Positions 1 through 5,075 of a stretch of DNA of 11,080 bases are shown piece by piece. The notes below the pieces were generated by a model. The model did not search any database. It worked only from the letters and a program-made list of their open reading frames with translations, and had not been told where the DNA came from. This stretch comes from DASPLH01 sp035627675 (GTDB lineage Bacteria > Acidobacteriota > Terriglobia > Terriglobales > Acidobacteriaceae), in contig DASPLH010000041.1 in assembly GCA_035627675.1 (NCBI GenBank), forward strand, positions 1-11,080. The letters run 5' to 3'. The first letter of the stretch is position 1. Each line of letters begins with the position of its first letter. The translations under genes and the position numbers were made by a program.

Positions 1-91
1 AACCAGATTCGTCAAAGTGTTGCGCCTGTGCGTCGATTGCGCCGAGAACTGCAGAGAGGATAAGAGGGACCGCGAAAAGTAAGTTCCGCAT
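1..91 (-). CDS. N-terminus of an unidentified secreted protein (cut by the window edge)
   Basis: Only the first 30 codons are inside the window, read leftward from an ATG at 91-89. The translation starts MRNLLFAVPLILSAVLGA and continues IDAQAQHFDESG. It has a basic residue, a hydrophobic core and an AQA-type signal peptidase I site near residue 24, so this looks like a real exported protein. No function can be assigned from so little. There is no purine-rich ribosome binding site in front of the ATG on this strand: the nearby GGAGGA lies on the opposite strand. The start is therefore chosen on the signal peptide alone. The next gene-like feature upstream is the terminator of tRNA-Glu, about 240 bases away, so the gene probably has its own promoter. 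Confidence 0.5.
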   Translation of the reverse strand, partial: MRNLLFAVPLILSAVLGAIDAQAQHFDESG

Positions 92-251
92 TATGGAGGA
101 AGTGTAACTCGGGTGGTCAGCATTCCGTTGCTAATCGTCAGATGTCGCGCTCAGGCGTTAGCCTCAGCAATCAGGTTTCAAGTGTGATCGAGCAACGTAG
201 GCGCGCAGCGTTTACCAGCTCAGCGCTTCAGCGCTGGGTAGAGGCGGGTGG

Positions 252-282
252 CCCATGCAAGCCCGCCGTTGGCTTGCGTGGG
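252..282 (+). other. Hairpin with 12-bp stem in the left spacer
   Basis: CCCATGCAAGCC (252-263) pairs with GGCTTGCGTGGG (271-282) across a 7-nt loop. The single non-Watson-Crick pair is a T·G, tolerated only in RNA made from the plus strand. A second pairing, GGCGGG (243-248) with CCCGCC (262-267), shares bases with it and would exclude it. There is no T-run after the stem. The rest of 92-325 shows no gene I can support. Confidence 0.4.
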
Positions 283-331
283 GCAGTTCGAGATATCGGG
301 AAGATGTTTTCGTGCGAGGGGATCGACAAAC

Positions 332-356
332 AAAAAGCCGCCTTATTGGGCGGCTT
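332..356 (-). terminator. Intrinsic terminator after tRNA-Glu
   Basis: AAGCCGCC (335-342) and GGCGGCTT (349-356) form a perfect 8-bp stem with a 6-nt loop. Read on the minus strand the stem is followed by TTTTT (336-332). It lies 17 bases beyond the tRNA CCA end, so it most likely ends the tRNA-Glu transcript. Confidence 0.85.
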
Positions 357-372
357 CCTTTATAAGTGCGGT

Positions 373-447
373 TGGTAGCGCTACCGGGAATCGAACCCGG
401 GTTTGAAGATTGAGAATCTTCCGTCCTAACCCCTAGACGATAGCGCC
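373..447 (-). tRNA. tRNA-Glu (anticodon CTC)
   Basis: A full cloverleaf reads leftward from 447. The acceptor stem is GGCGCTA with TAGCGCT (one G·U at its end). The D-arm contains CTAGGGGTTAGG. The anticodon stem GAAGA/TCTTC holds the loop TTCTCAA, giving anticodon CTC for GAG codons. The T-arm is CCGGG-TTCGATT-CCCGG. The discriminator is A and the CCA end is encoded (375-373). It is flanked by its own promoter and terminator, so it is probably a single-gene unit. Confidence 0.95.
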
Positions 448-468
448 ACGCTCGGTAGGAACACTTCG

Positions 469-497
469 AATATAGCAAAAATGCGGCTGCTCGCCAA
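469..497 (-). promoter_or_regulatory. Sigma-70-type promoter of tRNA-Glu
   Basis: On the minus strand, TTGGCG (497-492) and TATATT (474-469) are separated by 17 bases. This matches the housekeeping consensus at 4 of 6 and 5 of 6 positions. Transcription would begin near 462, leaving a leader of about 15 bases for RNase P to remove before the tRNA 5' end at 447. Confidence 0.65.
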
Positions 498-526
498 ACA
501 CGGGGCTGCCAGATGTCCGGCCCGCG

Positions 527-1090
527 CTATAGCTCCTCCCCGCCCCGCGTTTCGGTCTCGTCGCGCTCCTGCTCCAGCAGCGAAACCGTTTCGTCGTCCA
601 CGTCCCACTTCCTCAGGATCGAGGTGATCGTGCGCGTGGTGAAGCCTGCGCGGGCCATGGTGCGGAAGATGCGCGCAGCCTGTTTCTGGTCTTCGGGCTT
701 CCGCAGGCGCTTCCGTTGCAGGAACTCGCGCGCCAACTTCTCTTCGCTCACGCCGCTGTAGGCCGCCGTCACCGCCTTGTCGATCACGTCTCCGTGGACG
801 CCCTTGGCTTTGAGGTCCTGCACGACGCGAATGCGTCCGAACTTCTCGTTCTGCTGGCGGTAGCTCGAGTAGGTCGCGGCGTAGCTGGTGTCGTTGAGGT
901 AGCGCTGGTCCTTCAGGCGCGCGACGACAGTCTCGATAAGTTCGTCGCCGTTCGGTTGCCGCATGACCCTGGTGCGCATGAGGCGCTTGAGCTCGGCAAC
1001 CGTGCGCATTTTGCGTCCGAGAGCGCCTACGGCGTACTCGTACAGCGACTCCTGATCGTAGATCTTCTCGGAACGCTTCTTGAAAGCCAT
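527..1090 (-). CDS. recX: Regulatory protein RecX
   Basis: A 187-residue protein of the RecX family, which binds RecA filaments and modulates their recombination and SOS activity in the cytoplasm. The sequence shows the family's tandem three-helix repeats. The first repeat has the ALGRKMRTVAELKRLM segment (about 23-38). The second has RYLND (63-67) and GRIRVVQDLKAKGV (85-98). The C-terminal repeat has ARAGFTTRTITSILRKW (146-162). Length is normal for the family. The start MAFKK is the first ATG; I see no good ribosome binding site, since a heptamer repeat array begins only 6 bases upstream. In many bacteria recX sits beside recA; here the neighbours are tRNA-Glu and pilT, so RecA must lie elsewhere. 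No terminator or repeat array follows its stop: the tRNA promoter starts within about 30 bases. Confidence 0.88.
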   Translation of the reverse strand: MAFKKRSEKIYDQESLYEYAVGALGRKMRTVAELKRLMRTRVMRQPNGDELIETVVARLKDQRYLNDTSYAATYSSYRQQNEKFGRIRVVQDLKAKGVHGDVIDKAVTAAYSGVSEEKLAREFLQRKRLRKPEDQKQAARIFRTMARAGFTTRTITSILRKWDVDDETVSLLEQERDETETRGGEEL

Positions 1091-1096
1091 GGGCCC

Positions 1097-1124
1097 AGTT
1101 TCGAGTTTCGCGTTTCGAGTTTCA
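1097..1124 (+). repeat. Heptamer array (AGTTTCG)4 upstream of recX
   Basis: Four contiguous 7-nt units of consensus AGTTTCG (third unit CGTTTCG, last AGTTTCA), starting 6 bases from the recX start codon. The array is nearly the inverse of the one at 1268-1295: 25 of 28 positions agree. Confidence 0.85.
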
Positions 1125-1131
1125 AGGGAAA

Positions 1132-1171
1132 AGGTGCTGAGGTACCGAGGCTCTGAGGTGCTGAGCGGAGG
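1132..1171 (+). repeat. Octamer array (AGGTGCTG)5
   Basis: Five in-phase 8-nt units. Units one and four are AGGTGCTG; the others are AGGTACCG, AGGCTCTG and AGCGGAGG. The period is exact although the sequence drifts. It lies between the two inverted heptamer arrays of the recX-pilT spacer. Confidence 0.75.
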
Positions 1172-1214
1172 AAAAAATGCATAGACCCTGAGCCGCTATG
1201 CGGCTCAGGGTGAC
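1172..1214 (-). repeat. REP-like palindrome, possible pilT terminator
   Basis: ACCCTGAGCCGC (1185-1196), a 3-nt loop and GCGGCTCAGGGT (1200-1211) make a perfect 12-bp stem. On the minus strand it begins GTCACCCTGAG and ends in GGGTCTATGCA, which resembles the GTCATCCTGAGCG-type repeats seen elsewhere in this window. On that strand it is followed, 7 bases past the stem, by six Ts (1177-1172). It could therefore help end the pilT transcript, though the T-run is further from the stem than usual. Confidence 0.65.
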
Positions 1215-1267
1215 ACTTCGAAGAGGGTAACTCTGCGATGGCGGTGACGCTTTGAAAAGAATCAGCT

Positions 1268-1295
1268 CGAAACTCGAAACCTGAAACTCGAAACT
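1268..1295 (-). repeat. Heptamer array (AGTTTCG)4 at the pilT stop codon
   Basis: Four 7-nt units read as AGTTTCG, AGTTTCA, GGTTTCG and AGTTTCG on the pilT coding strand. They begin 2 bases after the pilT TAG. With the array at 1097-1124 they form a 28-bp imperfect inverted repeat enclosing about 140 bp. Confidence 0.85.
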
Positions 1296-1297
1296 GC

Positions 1298-2413
1298 CTA
1301 GTGTCCGAACGTCGAGAGTTCGTCTCTTGTGCTCTCGGCAGTGCCGCCGATGCCCTGCACCCGCAGTTTGAAGTCGTCGGGGTTCGACGCGTTCTCGAGC
1401 GCGGTTGCGTAGTCGATCAATCCCTGCTGCATGAGGTTGTAGATCGACTGGTCAAAGGTCTGCATGCCGTACTGCGAGGTTCCGGCCGAGATGGCTTCGC
1501 GGATGTTGCGGGTCTTCTCGGGCGTCATGATGCACTCGCGCACGAAGGCCGTGGAGATCAGGATCTCGACGGCCGGCACGCGGCCCGGTCCGTCGCAGCG
1601 GCGCACTAGCCGCTGGCTGACCACGGCCTTGAGCGTGGCTGCCAACTGCATGCGCACCTGCTTCTGCTCCGGTGGAGGGAAGACGGAGATGATGCGGTTG
1701 ATCGTCTCGACCGCGTCAAGCGTGTGCAAGGTAGAGAAGACCATGTGGCCGGTTTCGGCCGCGTGCAGGGCGGTCGAGATCGTCTCGAGGTCACGCATTT
1801 CGCCGACGAGAATGACGTCGGGGTCCTGGCGCAGACTGGCCCTGAGCGCGGAACCGAACGAAGGCGTATCCACCTCGACTTCGCGCTGGTTGACGTAGCC
1901 CTTCTTGTCGCGGTGCAGGAATTCGATCGGGTCTTCGATGGTGATGATGTGCTCGGGGCGGGTGGAGTTGATGCGGTCCACCATCGCGGCGAGCGTCGTC
2001 GATTTACCGGAGCCGGTGACGCCGGTGACGAGCACGAGTCCGCGGTTCTCCTCGCAGATCTTCTCGATGATCGGCGGCAGGAAGAGTTCGTCGATGGCGC
2101 GGATCTTGGTCGGGATGACGCGGAGGACGATGCCGACGTTGCCGCGCTGCTGGAAGACATTGACGCGGAAGCGGCCGAGTCCGGCGACGCCGTAGGCCAT
2201 ATCCAGTTCGGCCGTCTCTTTGAACTTCTGCTTCTGCCGGTTCGACATCATGCTGAAGGCCATGTTCAGCATGTCTTCGGCAGTGACGCGGGGCTGCTCG
2301 GTCAGGGGCACAAGCTCGCCGTCCACGCGGACGTGCGGGTAGTTGCCGACCTTGAGGTGAAGATCGCTGGCCTTGCGGTCCATCGCGATGCGCAACAAAT
2401 CATCGATATGCAT
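1298..2413 (-). CDS. pilT: Type IV pilus retraction ATPase PilT
   Basis: A 371-residue hexameric secretion-type ATPase that disassembles type IV pili at the inner-membrane base, driving twitching motility. All family motifs are present: an N-terminal PAS-like domain beginning MHIDDLLRIA, Walker A GVTGSGKS (131-138), the acidic box ITIEDPIEF (157-165), Walker B ILVGEMRD (201-208, catalytic E205) and the His box STLHTLDA (227-234). The C-terminal retraction-associated segment contains IREAI (304-308) followed by YGMQTFDQSI. Length is typical, slightly longer than the usual 340-350 because of a tail ending in STFGH. The start ATG at 2413 fits the family N-terminus, but no strong ribosome binding site precedes it. 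No pilB, pilU or pilC lies alongside, so PilT is isolated from the rest of the pilus machinery here. The neighbouring P450 gene is divergent. Confidence 0.95.
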   Translation of the reverse strand: MHIDDLLRIAMDRKASDLHLKVGNYPHVRVDGELVPLTEQPRVTAEDMLNMAFSMMSNRQKQKFKETAELDMAYGVAGLGRFRVNVFQQRGNVGIVLRVIPTKIRAIDELFLPPIIEKICEENRGLVLVTGVTGSGKSTTLAAMVDRINSTRPEHIITIEDPIEFLHRDKKGYVNQREVEVDTPSFGSALRASLRQDPDVILVGEMRDLETISTALHAAETGHMVFSTLHTLDAVETINRIISVFPPPEQKQVRMQLAATLKAVVSQRLVRRCDGPGRVPAVEILISTAFVRECIMTPEKTRNIREAISAGTSQYGMQTFDQSIYNLMQQGLIDYATALENASNPDDFKLRVQGIGGTAESTRDELSTFGH

Positions 2414-2420
2414 GTTGAAT

Positions 2421-2492
2421 CCAGGTACTGGAGCAGTTCCAAGTCACGCGTGCCGATAACCGTATGGCATTACCTTCCGCGAACCAGGTACT
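2421..2492. promoter_or_regulatory. Direct repeat CCAGGTACT in the pilT/P450 divergent region
   Basis: The 9-mer CCAGGTACT occurs at 2421-2429 and again at 2484-2492, 63 bases apart. It lies between the divergent pilT and P450 genes. It could be a pair of binding sites, but two copies of nine bases may also be chance. I could not assign convincing -35/-10 boxes for either gene. Confidence 0.25.
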
Positions 2493-2498
2493 CAGCTC

Positions 2499-2525
2499 CG
2501 CCAACGTAGCATGTCCCCGTTGGCG
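2499..2525. promoter_or_regulatory. Inverted repeat, candidate operator or hairpin before the P450 gene
   Basis: CGCCAACG (2499-2506) and CGTTGGCG (2518-2525) are perfect inverted arms with an 11-base spacer, centred about 83 bases upstream of the P450 start. Arms separated by roughly two helical turns centre to centre are common for dimeric repressors. An RNA hairpin is an equal possibility. Confidence 0.4.
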
Positions 2526-2594
2526 AAGCAATCGAGCTGGAGACCGAGGCCGCAAGGTTTGAAACTCCCCGTTGCAGCTTTTCATCTCTAGCTT

Positions 2595-3998
2595 GTGGCC
2601 ACCGAACCTTATATCCCCCAGACTCCAGAGCAGCCGGCAAGCCGCAACCCGCATGCCTTTCCGCCCGGGCCGGGTGAAAACGTCTTATGGCGCGGAGTGC
2701 GCAAGCGCGGCCCCGTGAACCCGCTCGAGTACTTTGCCGAGCTCACTGTGCGCTTCGGAGACATCGCGCACTACAAGCTCGGGCTCAAGCACGTCATCTT
2801 TGTAAACAATCCCGAGTACATTCGCGACATCCTGATAGTCCAGCACCAAAAGTTTGTGAAGGAGCGCACGCAGCAGAGGGCCAAGATGCTGCTGCTCGGC
2901 GAGGGCATGATTACCTCCGAGCGCGCGTCGCACCGCGGACAGCGGCAGGTCGCGCAGCCGGCGTTCCACCGCCAGCGCATACCGGGCTATGCAGCCGAAA
3001 TCGTGCGCCGGACGAGCGCCATGCGGGACACCTGGCACGACGGCCAGAAGCTCGACGCATACGGCGAGATGATGCACCTCGCGTTGGGCGTGGTCGGGAA
3101 GACGCTGTTCGGCACCGAGCTGGGCGAAGAAGTGCGCGCGGTGAATCGGGCGGTGGGCAACATCATGGACGTCTACAACGCAGTCGTCCTGCTGCCGGCC
3201 ATCAACTTCCTGCTGAGGATTCCGTTCACTCCCCTGCGCAAGTTCGTGCACGCGCGGCAGACGCTGGACGACATGGTGTACCGGCTCATCCGGGAGCATC
3301 GGGAGGGGCTGCATGGGGATGACGACCTGCTCTCGATGATGCTGGCTTCCCAGCAACAGATGGGGTGGAGCGACCGCGACCTGCGCGACCAGGTGGTGAC
3401 CGTATTCCTCGCCGGATACGAGACTACGGCGATTGCACTGACCTGGACCTGGTACCTGCTGGCGCAGAACCCCGAGGCGGAACGGCGCTTGCATGAAGAG
3501 GTGGACGCTGTGCTCGGCGGCCGCTTGCCGTCCTACGACGACCTGCCGAAGCTCAAGTACACGGAGATGGTGATGGCCGAAGCGTTGCGGCTGTATCCGC
3601 CCGCCTGGGGCATGGGCCGGCTCGCAACCGAAGATTTCGAGATCGGACGCTGGCAGATGCCGGCCGGGACGACCGTCGTCATGTCGCAATTCATCACCCA
3701 CCGCGACGCGCGCTACTTCCCGGACCCGCTGCGCTTCGATCCGGAGCGTTTCACGCCGGAAGCGAAGGCGCAGCGCGCACGGTTCACGTACTACCCCTTC
3801 GGGATGGGTCCGAGACAGTGCATCGGCGAGGCATTTGCGTGGATGGAGGGTGTGCTGATCATCGCCACCGTGGCTCAGCGCTGGCGGTTGAGGCTCGTGC
3901 CGGGACAACAGATCAAACCACAACCGCTGTTCACGCTGAGGCCGAAGTTTGGGATGAAGATGGTGGCGGAAAAGCGAAAAGAAGTTTCGGGTTTCTAG
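2595..3998 (+). CDS. Cytochrome P450 monooxygenase
   Basis: A 467-residue soluble haem-thiolate oxygenase. Visible landmarks are the I-helix oxygen-activation motif AGYETT (273-278), the K-helix EALR (329-332), the PERF segment, and the haem-binding loop FGMGPRQCIG (402-411) with Cys409 as axial ligand. There is no signal peptide or membrane anchor. The I-helix and haem loop resemble the eukaryote-like bacterial P450s (CYP102/CYP110 style) more than camphor-type enzymes; the substrate cannot be read from the sequence. No ferredoxin or reductase gene is nearby, so electrons must come from partners encoded elsewhere. The GTG at 2595 is the first possible start: an in-frame TAG lies only two codons upstream. 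The ribosome binding site is poor. The last codons and the TAG lie inside a heptamer repeat array, so the C-terminal EVSGF is repeat-derived. Confidence 0.93.
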   Translation: MATEPYIPQTPEQPASRNPHAFPPGPGENVLWRGVRKRGPVNPLEYFAELTVRFGDIAHYKLGLKHVIFVNNPEYIRDILIVQHQKFVKERTQQRAKMLLLGEGMITSERASHRGQRQVAQPAFHRQRIPGYAAEIVRRTSAMRDTWHDGQKLDAYGEMMHLALGVVGKTLFGTELGEEVRAVNRAVGNIMDVYNAVVLLPAINFLLRIPFTPLRKFVHARQTLDDMVYRLIREHREGLHGDDDLLSMMLASQQQMGWSDRDLRDQVVTVFLAGYETTAIALTWTWYLLAQNPEAERRLHEEVDAVLGGRLPSYDDLPKLKYTEMVMAEALRLYPPAWGMGRLATEDFEIGRWQMPAGTTVVMSQFITHRDARYFPDPLRFDPERFTPEAKAQRARFTYYPFGMGPRQCIGEAFAWMEGVLIIATVAQRWRLRLVPGQQIKPQPLFTLRPKFGMKMVAEKRKEVSGF

Positions 3999-4010
3999 TT
4001 TCGAGTTTCA
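3983..4010 (+). repeat. Heptamer array (AGTTTCG)4 overlapping the P450 stop codon
   Basis: Units AGTTTCG, GGTTTCT, AGTTTCG and AGTTTCA run without gaps. The stop codon TAG (3996-3998) straddles units two and three. Same unit and same strand relation to the gene as at pilT and the M48 gene. Confidence 0.85.
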
Positions 4011-4082
4011 AGCAGGTTTTCACCACCAGGGGCAGCACCCGCAGTGTCTCCGGGCTACCAGGGCTTTGCGCGTAAAGCCGGC

Positions 4083-4158
4083 AGGTCTTTCGACTCGAAC
4101 TCGCCTCCGCGCCGCTTTGGCAGCGCGTTCTGCTGCGAGTTCTCGCTCAAGATGACGT
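4083..4158 (-). repeat. REP-like element, copy B (head to head with copy C)
   Basis: On the minus strand it starts ACGTCATCTTGAGCGAG and ends GAGTCGAAAGACCT. The 5' and 3' ends match copies C (4193-4263) and D (6362-6403), while the centre is different. The centre folds as AACTCGC/GCGAGTT arms outside a GCGCTGC/GCGGCGC stem (one T·G). The rest of the spacer from 4011 to 4082 shows only a weak hairpin (GGCTTT 4062-4067 with AAAGCC 4074-4079) and no gene. Confidence 0.7.
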
Positions 4159-4192
4159 TCAGGGTATGAGTGCTGTGTGCCGGATTCTCACC

Positions 4193-4263
4193 ACGTCATC
4201 CTGAGGGAGGAAGCGCGAAAGAACGCGGCGAAGCCGCGGATGCGCCTCCGAGTCGAAGGACCT
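4193..4263 (+). repeat. REP-like element, copy C
   Basis: It starts ACGTCATCCTGAGGGAG and ends GAGTCGAAGGACCT. The centre is a nested hairpin: GGAG/CTCC outside GCGC/GCGC outside CGCGGC-GAA-GCCGCG. The right end runs into a short palindrome, GGACCTT-A-AAGGTCC (4258-4272), and a second one, CACAATC-G-GATTGTG, follows at 4286-4300. Copies B and C point away from each other, with their ACGTCAT ends 34 bases apart. Confidence 0.7.
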
Positions 4264-4319
4264 TAAAGGTCCCGCACAGGTTCAGCACAATCGGATTGTG
4301 GAGCGCACTGCTGCTGCCT

Positions 4320-4351
4320 TCTCAATCCGAAAATCCCTCAATCCGAAAATA
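4320..4351 (-). repeat. Octamer array (GATTTTCG/GATTGAGA) at the DinB-gene stop
   Basis: Four 8-nt units alternate on the coding strand between the types TATTTTCG or GATTTTCG and GATTGAGG or GATTGAGA. The array starts 6 bases after the stop codon of the DinB-family gene. The bases between stop and array (TTCTCCTC on the plus strand) may be a fifth, degraded unit. Confidence 0.75.
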
Positions 4352-4357
4352 TTCTCC

Positions 4358-4870
4358 TCAGCCCTGCCAGGGCTCGTCGGCGCTGCCGCCGTAGATGTCG
4401 GGACAAGTGCTGCCGAGCGCGCGCAGGTACGTGGACAGCTGTCCGCGATGATGCACCGTGTGCACGAGCGCGAAGTTCAGGTACACGTAGAGCGGCATCT
4501 TCATTCCGAAGAAATCGGTGATCTGAAGCAGTTGCTCGCCCGTCAGCGCGCGAATTTTCGGCAGCGCCTGCTGGAAACCCTCATCCAGCTTCTTCACCAT
4601 TTCGTCCGTCGTCGGCGGCGGGGGAGCTTCGCCGGGATCGTCGAACTTGCCTTGCCCGATGCTCGTGAGAAACCAGGTCTGGCTGCTTGCGATGTGCCAC
4701 GCGAGTTCCTTGGCCGAGCGGGATTTCGGATCGGGCTTCCAATCGCCTTCGCGGACGTTGGAGATCACGCGGCGAATGGATCTCTGCTCCTGCTCCAGCG
4801 ATTGGAGCATGAAGTCCCGAAATGCGGCGGCGAACTCAGGGGTCGGTGATGTCTGTGGAGTGGACGACAT
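4358..4870 (-). CDS. DinB-fold (DinB/YfiT-like) putative metalloenzyme
   Basis: A 170-residue cytoplasmic protein of the DinB/YfiT four-helix-bundle superfamily. Members bind a metal through three histidines and include thiol-dependent transferases and hydrolases; the reaction here is unknown. The candidate metal ligands are His59 in LAWHI and His137 and His141 in VHTVHHRGQLSTYLR, the spacing typical of the fold. The proline-rich stretch EAPPPPTT (81-88) is a loop between helices. The ATG at 4870 is well supported: AGGAG lies at 4880-4876, five bases upstream. A possible promoter lies just before it. Despite the family name, a link to the SOS DNA polymerase IV (also called DinB) should not be inferred. 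Confidence 0.85.
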   Translation of the reverse strand: MSSTPQTSPTPEFAAAFRDFMLQSLEQEQRSIRRVISNVREGDWKPDPKSRSAKELAWHIASSQTWFLTSIGQGKFDDPGEAPPPPTTDEMVKKLDEGFQQALPKIRALTGEQLLQITDFFGMKMPLYVYLNFALVHTVHHRGQLSTYLRALGSTCPDIYGGSADEPWQG

Positions 4871-4902
4871 AGTTGCTCCTTTCGATTTCTGTGCGGGAGG
4901 AG

Positions 4903-4930
4903 ACTAAATCCTAAGCGCTGTCGTTCGCAA
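4903..4930 (-). promoter_or_regulatory. Possible promoter of the DinB-family gene
   Basis: On the minus strand, TTGCGA (4930-4925) and TTTAGT (4908-4903) are 16 bases apart, each matching 4 of 6 consensus bases. The start site would be near 4896, about 26 bases before the ATG and upstream of its good ribosome binding site. A weak match judged mainly on position. Confidence 0.35.
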
Positions 4931-4933
4931 GAG

Positions 4934-4981
4934 GATTGGGGGATTGTCAGATTTTCGAATTGTCGAATTGCCGGATTCAAG
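4934..4981 (+). repeat. Octamer array, six units of GATTnnnn type
   Basis: Six contiguous 8-nt units: GATTGGGG, GATTGTCA, GATTTTCG, AATTGTCG, AATTGCCG and GATTCAAG. Positions 2-4 (ATT) are invariant while the second half varies. It lies just upstream of the DinB-gene promoter region, inverted relative to the array at 5034-5073. Confidence 0.8.
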
Positions 4982-5008
4982 GCAAGAGTTCACGGGAGCA
5001 AAAGAACT

Positions 5009-5051
5009 GGGATTTTCGGATTCATCTATTTGTGCCAAATCCGAAAATCCC
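5009..5051. repeat. 14-bp perfect inverted repeat downstream of ilvE
   Basis: GGGATTTTCGGATT (5009-5022) and AATCCGAAAATCCC (5038-5051) are exact inverted arms around a 15-base loop. The right arm belongs to the ilvE octamer array; the left arm is two octamers in the opposite orientation. Read on the minus strand the stem is followed by a short TTTT seven bases on, so it may also act as a weak terminator for ilvE. Confidence 0.7.
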
Positions 5052-5073
5052 GGAATTCTGCAATCGGAAAATC
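5034..5073 (-). repeat. Octamer array at the ilvE stop codon
   Basis: Five 8-nt units on the coding strand, GATTTTCC, GATTGCAG, AATTCCGG, GATTTTCG and GATTTGGC, beginning 2 bases after the ilvE TAG. Same unit family as at 4320-4351 and 4934-4981. Confidence 0.8.
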
Positions 5074-5075
5074 TT

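Noticed and set aside
142..378. 78-codon open frame on the plus strand in the left spacer
   Set aside because: It runs through the tRNA terminator hairpin into the tRNA gene and has no ribosome binding site or recognisable protein features.
1097..1295. CRISPR-like array
   Set aside because: The units are 7-8 bases with no unique spacers and no cas genes nearby.
1724..2509. 261-codon open frame antisense to pilT
   Set aside because: It runs opposite the PilT Walker motifs and across its start; no family resemblance.
2685..3923. 412-codon open frame antisense to the P450 gene
   Set aside because: It lies wholly opposite a gene with intact P450 motifs and has a His/Arg/Val-rich translation typical of GC-rich antisense frames, with no recognisable domain.
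4170..4394. 74-codon open frame on the plus strand
   Set aside because: It is made of REP-like copy C, an octamer array and the 3' end of the DinB-family gene read backwards.
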